The translations under genes and the position numbers were made by a program. A stretch of DNA of 26,720 nt. Source: a virus. Shown one piece after another: positions 20,811 to 26,720 of this stretch. The stretch is taken from positions 1 through 26,720 of IMG/VR virus record IMGVR_UViG_3300042471_000064; one strand, 5' to 3'. Numbering within the stretch: position 1 is the stretch's first letter; each line of letters starts with the position of its first letter. Under the pieces are notes generated by a model that was not told where the DNA came from, searched no databases, and saw only the letters and a program-made list of their open reading frames with translations.

Positions 20811-21260
20811 TTATACAGTTTCAGTTTGTGTAATAGGAGGTACACTTACTACGAAAGTTGCAGTAAATTTAACATCATCCTTATCAGCAGCATTAACATT
20901 AAAATTGCTAATGAATACTAATTGACCAGCACCACCATAAGTGATATCACCAGCAGTTGGAGCAGCTTTACCCATCTTAATTGCAAACAAAGTTTGAGCA
21001 GCGTGAACAGTATACAATTGTTGGTAACTATCCTTAGAAGGAGTACCTGTTTCATCAATTGCAAAACCTTCACACTCGAAAGATTGGTTAAAAGATTGAT
21101 TTGGAGTGTATTGGTCTCCACACTTAGAAGTTGCATCAATTGTTCCTAAAGTTGATGTCAAAGAGTTAGAAGTCAAACAAGCAACAGGCTTGAATGTTCC
21201 ATCATTGTTAATGTCAGCTAAGAGGATATAATCTCTACCGCTTACTTTTGTTTCTGCCAT
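20811..21260 (-). CDS. Major tail tube protein
   Basis: A protein of 149 residues beginning MAETKVSGRDYILLADINND. The pattern VACLTSNSLTSTLGTIDATS, then KCGDQYTPNQSFNQSFECEG, then VFISNFNVNAADKDDVKFTA and the ending VVSVPPITQTE follow the TP901-1-type tail tube family. It forms the hexameric rings of the tube. It precedes the chaperone gene by 13 bases. Its size and location fit the major tail protein; the tube-like gene at 15442-16134 may be a tip variant. Confidence 0.8.
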   Translation of the reverse strand: MAETKVSGRDYILLADINNDGTFKPVACLTSNSLTSTLGTIDATSKCGDQYTPNQSFNQSFECEGFAIDETGTPSKDSYQQLYTVHAAQTLFAIKMGKAAPTAGDITYGGAGQLVFISNFNVNAADKDDVKFTATFVVSVPPITQTETV

Positions 21261-21271
21261 TTTATTTAATT

Positions 21272-21679
21272 TTAATTTTGAGTTATGGTTATGTTATATG
21301 TTATTAATACTCTAAAAACGTTATCTAAAGGGTTTAAGCCATCTAAGTTTCTAATGCTTTCTACACTTAAACTTGAAGCAGTAAACCCATTTGATAGGGT
21401 TATAACTGAATCCGAGTTTATATCATTCAACACTAAATCGCTTATTGTTTCAGCACGTTTATATCCAAAGTTAGCATTTTTTGTAATAATATCAACTGTG
21501 ATTGAAATACTATTTGTATATCCAGCTTTGCCTTGTTCTTGACTTGCCGTTCTGCCAGTCATAACAATATACTCATCACCAGCACCCTCTGGAGCAAATC
21601 CATCGTAAACAACCAATCCACTTGCGCTTGTCAAGTTAGTATAAAACCACTTTTTAATCTCAATATTAGGATTTAACAT
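21272..21679 (-). CDS. Tail terminator/completion protein
   Basis: A protein of 135 residues placed between the gp10-like gene and the tail tube. Its layout (INIEIKKWFY-like helix at the start, then YDGFAPEGAGDEYIVMTGRT, then SITVDIITKNANFGYKRAET, ending VFRVLITYNITITQN) resembles DUF3168-type tail terminators with an N-terminal helix and beta sheet. They cap the tail and join it to the head. It overlaps the upstream gene by 14 bases. Identification is by context and fold. Confidence 0.65.
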   Translation of the reverse strand: MLNPNIEIKKWFYTNLTSASGLVVYDGFAPEGAGDEYIVMTGRTASQEQGKAGYTNSISITVDIITKNANFGYKRAETISDLVLNDINSDSVITLSNGFTASSLSVESIRNLDGLNPLDNVFRVLITYNITITQN

Positions 21680-22208
21680 TCTTTATTACGTTTAATATAT
21701 TCATTATCAAATTTGGTTTTTCAGCCTCAAACGCTGGTATTAAAAATGGTTGAGGTCTTATTCCCTTTCTTAATATACTAATAGCGATTGCATAAGCTAT
21801 TGATTTATCATTACCTCCACCTATTCCCTTTCTTCTTACCCATAATGTCAAAGCCTCAACCATATCTTTAAATGTACCAGCCTTTTTCCCTTTAAATCCA
21901 TTTGCCAATTCTTCAAATCCTTTTGGAATACTTACTTTACCACCTGTTCCAAACTCAACATAAGGAGCATAAGAAGCATTAGAGCCAACAGTAAAAACAT
22001 AACCTTTATCAACTTTTTGTTCTCTTAAGTAAATACTATTTCTTAATTGACCAAAGTTTACTGGAGCTAATCTTTTTGCACTACTTTGTATTTTTAATGC
22101 GGATGCGCTTATTTCATCTTTAATTCCTTCTTGAACTTTAGTATCTAAGGCATCTATTGCTTTCAATACATCCGATAAATTACCTATGTCAAAAGTAAAC
22201 CCAGCCAT
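21666..22208 (-). CDS. HK97 gp10-type tail-component protein
   Basis: A protein of 180 residues. The pattern EISASALKIQSSAKRLAPVN, then FGQLRNSIYL, then SNASYAPYVEFGTGG is characteristic of the HK97 gp10 family of neck or head-tail joining proteins. A longer C-terminal region contains WVRRKGIGGGNDKSIAYAIA and ends in RPQPFLIPAFEAEKPNLI, also typical. It starts TAATG against the adaptor gene. Confidence 0.85.
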   Translation of the reverse strand: MAGFTFDIGNLSDVLKAIDALDTKVQEGIKDEISASALKIQSSAKRLAPVNFGQLRNSIYLREQKVDKGYVFTVGSNASYAPYVEFGTGGKVSIPKGFEELANGFKGKKAGTFKDMVEALTLWVRRKGIGGGNDKSIAYAIAISILRKGIRPQPFLIPAFEAEKPNLIMNILNVIKNVKS

Positions 22209-22549
22209 TACTTGTAAATTATTAACTCCAAAAACCTATTTTGGTTCTCAACGTTCTTAATGGAATGTATCGTATATCTTGAACCTTCAACATCAACCTC
22301 GTAGGAATCGTTTATGTTAACCCCAAAACGAATATAAAGCCTATTTCTTTGGTCGAATTGTAATTCTGACTCTCCTATCTCACGAACTTGATTATCTGGT
22401 CTTAAATCACCCCAAACTGTGCTTTGTAGGGCAAATGTAGTAGTGAACCCACCTTGACCATCACTTGTTCTTGTTGGAGCATAGATTAAGACTTCACGAG
22501 TCATCGTGTTGGCATCAACGTAATTTGCTTTCGCTTTTCCTAACTTCAT
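22208..22549 (-). CDS. Head-tail adaptor (head-closure type)
   Basis: ATG at 22549 is chosen because it is one base after the previous stop (TAGTATG); an upstream ATG at 22624 would lie entirely within the connector gene. The product is 113 residues: TREVLIYAPTRTSDGQGGFT, then TVWGDLRPDN, then LYIRFGVNINDSYEVDVEG and YTIHSIKNVENQNRFLELI. This is the small beta-barrel head-tail joining family (SPP1 gp16-like) with its conserved W, R and G positions. It closes the capsid portal after packaging. Confidence 0.8.
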   Translation of the reverse strand: MKLGKAKANYVDANTMTREVLIYAPTRTSDGQGGFTTTFALQSTVWGDLRPDNQVREIGESELQFDQRNRLYIRFGVNINDSYEVDVEGSRYTIHSIKNVENQNRFLELIIYK

Positions 22550-22550
22550 A

Positions 22551-23093
22551 CTATAAAATTGGGGATATTCTTGTCCATCTTTGACACGCTTTCCAAGACT
22601 TCTCACAAATACCAGAATCACCATCTAATCCTCTATTCTCGTAGTCATAAGAGATTTGGTCTAATATGGCTAATTTAAGGTCTTTTGGGATAGTTGTGTA
22701 ACCAGCCTCATAAGTAGCCTTTAAGTTAGCATATCTTGGTGAAACTAATTTAGGGAACTCATTGCCTATCAATTGTAAGTTAGGTGTTGTAATTTCCAAT
22801 CCATCTTGCTCCATATCAAACAACTCAAATGTATCAATGTCAACTGGTCCGAATGGAATATCAAAATTGCCACTGATATTATAAAAATATGTAGTAATGT
22901 CCTTTGGTATCAAACTCAATCCTGTTGCCACTTCAATAGCTTCTCTTGCTTGTGTAATCATTAATGTAATCAAGGTATCTTCAGCACTTGTTGTAACACG
23001 GCAATACAATTTTGCCTCTGCTAAAGTAACTGGTTCTGTAATTGGTGCGATAGGAACGGCACTAAAGTCATTAATATAATTAGAATAAGACAT
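22551..23093 (-). CDS. gp6-type head-tail connector
   Basis: A protein of 180 residues. EPVTLAEAKLYCRVTTSAED, then TLITLMITQAREAIEVATGL, then SLIPKDITTYFY match phage gp6-like connector proteins (DNA packaging connector). The C-terminal YEAGYTTIPKDLKLAILDQI and SYDYENRG are also typical. It assembles a ring below the portal. A capsid-proximal terminator (23130-23157) lies upstream, so its expression depends on read-through or on a local promoter: TAATTTTG (23113-23106) resembles a -7 box but has no matching -33 box. Confidence 0.85.
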   Translation of the reverse strand: MSYSNYINDFSAVPIAPITEPVTLAEAKLYCRVTTSAEDTLITLMITQAREAIEVATGLSLIPKDITTYFYNISGNFDIPFGPVDIDTFELFDMEQDGLEITTPNLQLIGNEFPKLVSPRYANLKATYEAGYTTIPKDLKLAILDQISYDYENRGLDGDSGICEKSWKACQRWTRISPIL

Positions 23094-23129
23094 ATCCTTT
23101 TTTTACAAAATTACTTAATTTATTCCAAT

Positions 23130-23157
23130 AAAAAACCCCCACCGAATTGGTAGGGGT
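23130..23157 (-). terminator. Intrinsic terminator after the major capsid gene
   Basis: On the minus strand ACCCCTACC (23157-23149) pairs with GGTGGGGGT (23143-23135) over a 5-base loop, with one G-T wobble, followed by a T run (23135-23130). It lies 24 bases after the capsid stop. It probably boosts capsid message relative to the downstream connector and tail genes by partial termination. Confidence 0.8.
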
Positions 23158-23180
23158 CATTTATTTACTAAACCTTAGAA

Positions 23181-24269
23181 CTATGCGTTAATTGAAGCAT
23201 AGATAGCAGAAGTAGTCAACATTAAGTTGATGTCTTCGTAACACTCAATACGAGCAGTTACCAAGTTCTTCTGGAAGTTATCTCCATTCTCATAAGAGAA
23301 CTCAATAGCTAAACCTTCAACTTCAACTCTCTCTAAGTAGCTTGAATCAAAGATTAATACTTTGTCATTAGTTACCCAAGATGCAGAAATTACAGGAACT
23401 CCCCAGATTGTCATACCGCCGTTAGGGTTTACAATAACACTACCAGCACCAGCATAATAACCAGCAGCAATAGTTGCTTTCAATAATTTTCCCATTTGTT
23501 GTTGAGAAACTAAAGCGTAAGAAGGTACAAAGTTTGCAGCCTTTTGGTTACCGATATAATCTACTAATTGTAACAAATCGTTAGTTTCAGCAGTTGTAGT
23601 TGAACCTGTTGCAGCAGCAGATACAGTAGAGAAAAACGCAGCATTCTCAGCCTTGAAGAAATCTCTTTGTAACATTCTTGGTAATGTTTGAGTCAAGAAA
23701 GGTAAAGACTTCAACATTTGCTTAGAGAAAGTAGAGAAACCAGCAAGGTAGTCATTTACAACTTTAACTTCAGTCAAAGAGTAGTTGTTCTCACCTTTAT
23801 CAGAACCTTCAGTTTGAGCAGCGATGTTGTTAGTTAAACCAGCGTTCTCACGATAGTAAACATACAATCCAGTCTCACTTCTAACAGTAGGGATTAAATC
23901 TCTAAAGTTTAAACTTTGAGAAGGTTGGATAGCTGGGTTCGGAGCATAAGTTGCTTGAGAATCACCAGTTAAGTTACCACTTAAAGTCATTGTCTTAACA
24001 TCAGATAAGTCTAAACGGAATTTTCCGCTATTCTTTAAAGACTTTTCCATTGCTTCAAAGTTACCATCTAATTTCTCCATAATAACTTCATCCATAAATT
24101 TAACTTCTCTTTTAGCAGCTTTCTTTTGTGCAGCTAATTGTCCGTCAATTTGTTTTTGTAACTCGTCTTTTACAACAGTTACTTGTGCAGACACCTCTTT
24201 AATTTGGGCTTCTGCATTAGCTTGAAAACCTTTTAGGTTCTCAGCCATTTCGTTGATTAAATTTTCCAT
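23181..24269 (-). CDS. HK97-type major capsid protein
   Basis: A protein of 362 residues. Residues 1-90 are helical and charged (ENLINEMAENLKGFQANAEA, then VTVVKDELQKQIDGQLAAQK), a delta-domain-like scaffold removed by the prohead protease encoded just upstream. The remaining part has HK97-fold features (NFRDLIPTVRSETGLYVYYR, then SLTEVKVVNDYLAGFSTFSK, then PNGGMTIWGVPVISASWV, then LMLTTSAIYASIN). It forms the icosahedral shell. The gene is followed by a strong terminator. Confidence 0.92.
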   Translation of the reverse strand: MENLINEMAENLKGFQANAEAQIKEVSAQVTVVKDELQKQIDGQLAAQKKAAKREVKFMDEVIMEKLDGNFEAMEKSLKNSGKFRLDLSDVKTMTLSGNLTGDSQATYAPNPAIQPSQSLNFRDLIPTVRSETGLYVYYRENAGLTNNIAAQTEGSDKGENNYSLTEVKVVNDYLAGFSTFSKQMLKSLPFLTQTLPRMLQRDFFKAENAAFFSTVSAAATGSTTTAETNDLLQLVDYIGNQKAANFVPSYALVSQQQMGKLLKATIAAGYYAGAGSVIVNPNGGMTIWGVPVISASWVTNDKVLIFDSSYLERVEVEGLAIEFSYENGDNFQKNLVTARIECYEDINLMLTTSAIYASINA

Positions 24270-24271
24270 TT

Positions 24272-25015
24272 TTACTTTTTAAATAGATTGTTAAATTGCT
24301 TAATTGCCTTTAATACTTCTTCATTATTCTTTTCTTCAACTTCTGGTGTCGGCTCAATTGATGGCTCGGATTGAGTGATTGTTTCAGTAATTTCCAAACT
24401 TAATAATTCAGCTTGTATTTGTTTTATTTGAATCTCCATCAAAGCAAAGGTGTCATCTGTGAATGTACCACCTCTAAATGCCTTGATTAAGTTTTCTAAT
24501 CTTATTGATAAGTTTTCTTTAGTTTCTTTGAACTCACCCTTAAAACCCAATGTTGGTGTTTCTGGATTAGCACCCCAAAGAACCGCTGAACCTTCATATA
24601 GTTTTAACTCTGTAATTGTACGCACACCAGTCTTTTGGTTTACATCCGACTTTAACGTACTAAAACCGATAGAGTGTTGATTAATTAAACCAGCTTCATA
24701 TAACTTGATAGCATCTTCGCCACATTCAGTTTCTATTAAGTCAGTAACTGCAACAAGCATATCGCCTTCGATATACAATTCTTTAGGTTTACCCAAAGTG
24801 TGTGCCATATCAGCTTTATGGTCTACTAAAGACCAAATCATATTCTTGCCTTTTGGTCCACGTTCTTTGATAGTCTTGGTAAACGCTTCAGCAACGATAA
24901 TATCATTGTCTAAATCAACGTTTCCAATTCTTGACCAACACGCTTTTACTGTTCTTGATTCTGGCTCTATATCCAAAATCATATCATTGTAGCTTTTGTT
25001 TTCAATCTTACTCAT
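24272..25015 (-). CDS. HK97-type prohead protease (U35)
   Basis: A protein of 247 residues. Candidate catalytic residues are H66 in WSLVDHK and S115 in NQHSIGFS, as in HK97-type proteases; ITELKLYEGSAVLWGANPET is the family's C-terminal strand. The last 80 residues are acidic and polar (TPEVEEKNNEEVLKAIKQFN) and probably act as scaffold. It cleaves the capsid delta domain during maturation. Two bases separate it from the capsid gene. Confidence 0.9.
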   Translation of the reverse strand: MSKIENKSYNDMILDIEPESRTVKACWSRIGNVDLDNDIIVAEAFTKTIKERGPKGKNMIWSLVDHKADMAHTLGKPKELYIEGDMLVAVTDLIETECGEDAIKLYEAGLINQHSIGFSTLKSDVNQKTGVRTITELKLYEGSAVLWGANPETPTLGFKGEFKETKENLSIRLENLIKAFRGGTFTDDTFALMEIQIKQIQAELLSLEITETITQSEPSIEPTPEVEEKNNEEVLKAIKQFNNLFKK

Positions 25016-25037
25016 ATAACAAAGTTATTAATTTTTT

Positions 25038-25919
25038 TTAATCTGCTAACAAATCTCTTATTAAATTAGAAATTTGCATCAAAGCCACGTTATTTATTAG
25101 ATTCCAAACTAACCCCATATCACCTCTTGGTGGGTTATCTTGTAACCTTTTTGGCTTTCCATCTTCGCCTCTCACGGCTTCATAACCTAACGTACAACGG
25201 CAATTGATAACATCCCCAGCACTTCCACTTGGGTCGCAAGGATGTAACATTTGCTCAAAACCGCCGTACTTAGTCTTAACATTAAATTTTTCATCGTATG
25301 CTACTTTTATTCCATCCATATTAAAATGGTCAAACGCATCTGGTGGAACTCTCCTTGTTCTTGCATCTCTTGATGCTATCCACTCTTTCATAGTTACAAG
25401 ACCAGTTGCACTTACACCAATCATAGAACCATAATTTGCAGCTTTACCTGTTTCCGTTCTTGCTATCATCTCTGCTCTATAATCGGTTATACCAGCCGTT
25501 CTTAATAGCTTAATTGTTTCTGGTATTGTTAAACCTTCTTCAACTGACTTTATCAAGTATTGTTGAATCTGATTTTTAGTTGTTTGAGTTATTTCTTTAG
25601 CTACTTTATCTAATCCTTTTTGTTCTAAATAAGCTAACATAAGGTAAGTAAACAAATCAGTTTTATTATTCTTAAACTCCTCTGGTCCGTAATTACCTTT
25701 AACCGACTTAGAAACATTCTTCTCGGTAATTTGTGCCATCTTAACCCCCATTGCAATATGAAGGTTTTGGATGGTCTTTTTTATTCCTTTATCGCTTATA
25801 GCATTTAAATCTTGGGTATCGCAATAAGTATCCACTTGCCTTTGTAGTTCTTTCTTGAACTTTGGCGAATAGGTTTTTATTGCGTTTAAATATAGTTTCC
25901 TATAATCTTGCCAAATCAT
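25038..25919 (-). CDS. Mu F-like minor head protein
   Basis: A protein of 293 residues. The C-terminal half carries the Mu F domain: AEMIARTETGKAANYGSMIG, then WIASRDARTRRVPPDAFDHF, then HPCDPSGSAGDVINCRCTLG, with conserved cysteine and histidine. The N-terminal half is helical. These proteins take part in head morphogenesis and may be packaged. It starts TAATG against the small hypothetical gene and lies before the protease, matching the usual HK97/SPP1 head-gene order. Confidence 0.88.
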   Translation of the reverse strand: MIWQDYRKLYLNAIKTYSPKFKKELQRQVDTYCDTQDLNAISDKGIKKTIQNLHIAMGVKMAQITEKNVSKSVKGNYGPEEFKNNKTDLFTYLMLAYLEQKGLDKVAKEITQTTKNQIQQYLIKSVEEGLTIPETIKLLRTAGITDYRAEMIARTETGKAANYGSMIGVSATGLVTMKEWIASRDARTRRVPPDAFDHFNMDGIKVAYDEKFNVKTKYGGFEQMLHPCDPSGSAGDVINCRCTLGYEAVRGEDGKPKRLQDNPPRGDMGLVWNLINNVALMQISNLIRDLLAD

Positions 25920-26311
25920 TATGCATCTAATTTTTCAAGTAACTTACCAGCTGCATTAAATACATCTGTTTGACCTTGTTGACCAGCTCTTTGTCTTATA
26001 GCAATAAGTCCAGCTCTATCAACGTTTACAAAATCACTTGTATAAATGTAGTGCCAATGTTCTTTAGTTTCCATATCAGCGTTTGCATCAATGCCTAAAA
26101 ACCACTTACCATAAGCAGCCATTCCGTTTTCCTCAATGTATGCGTTCTCCTCACTTGAAGATGGTGGATTCCAACTTCTTGAACTAATTACTTTGCCTTG
26201 ACTTATTAATGAAGCTGCTTGTGTAATACCACTACGATTGATGCCTGTTGTTTTCTTGATTTCGCTTATTAACTGATTAGCTAACTCTACGAACTTTTGT
26301 ACGTTATTCAT
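25919..26311 (-). CDS. Hypothetical protein between portal and minor head genes
   Basis: A protein of 130 residues. It starts MNNVQKFVELANQLISEIKK, then GINRSGITQAASLI, and later has ENAYIEENGMAAYGKWFLGI and DVFNAAGKLLEKLDA. The order of short helices is protein-like but I recognise no family. The segment WNPPSSSEENAYIEENG resembles a loop in phage head accessory proteins only loosely. The start overlaps the portal end by 8 bases, and the stop overlaps the Mu F start (TAATG). A role in portal or head assembly is inferred from position. Confidence 0.6.
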   Translation of the reverse strand: MNNVQKFVELANQLISEIKKTTGINRSGITQAASLISQGKVISSRSWNPPSSSEENAYIEENGMAAYGKWFLGIDANADMETKEHWHYIYTSDFVNVDRAGLIAIRQRAGQQGQTDVFNAAGKLLEKLDA

Positions 26312-26720
26312 TTGGTATATTTAATGGTTGAAACTCATCTGGACTTTGTAAACTTGAAGGGATATATAGTTTCTCCATTTCAGCTTGGTCAACGTAATCA
26401 GGAATCTCTAATCCCATAATATCCATCTTTTGCTTAGGTGCAATCCACCACGCTTTATCTAACCATTCTACTTGCTCCGATTTGTTTGCTTCTAATTCTC
26501 CGTAAACAGTTGGGTCAAAGTCAACGTATATATCAGTTCCACGATAACCCCAATCAGAATGTAGTTTACGATTTAAGTTATCTCTAATACCTACTAACAA
26601 AGGAATTGCACAACGAACTGTCAATGCTTTCTCTCCTTCTCTTTGGTTGTTATAAGTCTTGTTGTCAGCATCATTTAATAATTGAGAAGGTACTCCGTAA
26701 ATGTTACAAAGTGCTTTCAT
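26304..26720 (-). CDS. HK97-type portal protein, C-terminal fragment cut by the window edge
   Basis: The frame is open to base 26720, so the ATG there is probably an internal codon; portals are about 400-450 residues and only 138 are seen. ALCNIYGVPSQLLNDADNKT, then TYNNQREGEKALTV, then CAIPLLVGIRDNLNRKLHSD match the C-terminal clip and wing of phage portal proteins, where the IxGVPxxLL motif is typical. The end is proline-rich (PDEFQPLNIP). The portal ring forms the DNA entry vertex, consistent with the following head genes. Confidence 0.82.
   Translation of the reverse strand: MKALCNIYGVPSQLLNDADNKTYNNQREGEKALTVRCAIPLLVGIRDNLNRKLHSDWGYRGTDIYVDFDPTVYGELEANKSEQVEWLDKAWWIAPKQKMDIMGLEIPDYVDQAEMEKLYIPSSLQSPDEFQPLNIPNE

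Noticed and set aside
20918-21139. Leucine-rich minus-strand frame inside the tail tube gene
   Set aside because: It is a different frame of a well-supported tail tube gene with low-complexity leucine composition and no signs of its own start context.
24705-24992. Plus-strand frame opposite the prohead protease
   Set aside because: Serine- and isoleucine-rich shadow of a clearly identified minus-strand gene.

Overview
The window is a nearly continuous stretch of a tailed-phage (siphovirus-like) genome or prophage. Every gene I can support lies on the minus strand, so biological order runs from base 26720 down to base 1. Several things point to a Bacteroidota host, most likely a flavobacterium or relative: low G+C, almost no Shine-Dalgarno sequences, AT-rich gene leaders, promoter-like boxes of the TTTG / TAnnTTTG type, and many small proteins that look typical of phages of this phylum. 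The host is inferred, not proven. No integrase, repressor, rRNA, tRNA, IS element or CRISPR array was found.

Late region, 26720 to 6524. It opens with the C-terminal end of an HK97-type portal protein. Next come a small hypothetical protein, a Mu F-like minor head protein, an HK97-type prohead protease and the major capsid protein, which is followed by a strong terminator. The connector and tail genes follow: gp6-like connector, head-closure adaptor, gp10-like protein, tail terminator, tail tube, a pair of tail-assembly chaperones that appear to be joined by a frameshift at an A10 tract, a short tape measure, a hub-like protein, a second tube-like protein, and a 1304-residue fibre ending in a self-cleaving Peptidase_S74 chaperone domain. 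A dense lysis and envelope block (about 11149 to 8026) holds several one- or two-helix membrane proteins, a lipoprotein, coiled-coil candidates for spanins, an M15 peptidase and a lysozyme-like enzyme. A metallophosphoesterase, a small hypothetical protein and a small HExxH protein end the unit, and two tandem intrinsic terminators follow.

Early or replication region, 6400 to 1. An operator-like region and a promoter candidate precede a run of small genes: an RHH-like regulator, a DnaA domain IV-only protein, a Bet/RecT-type annealing protein with its own near-consensus promoter, a small zinc-ribbon-like acidic protein, an SSB-like protein with an acidic DDLPF tip, a winged-helix protein, and a replication-organiser-like protein whose coding sequence contains repeated palindromes (a possible origin). 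The region finishes with NinG/Rap, a ParB-domain protein and the start of a C5 cytosine methyltransferase.

Genes are packed tightly. Most junctions are TAATG, one-base-spaced stop/start, or ATGA overlaps, which suggests translation coupling in the absence of Shine-Dalgarno sites. The terminase genes are not in the window. By usual phage order they should lie just outside it, between the methyltransferase and the portal gene if the genome is circularly permuted.
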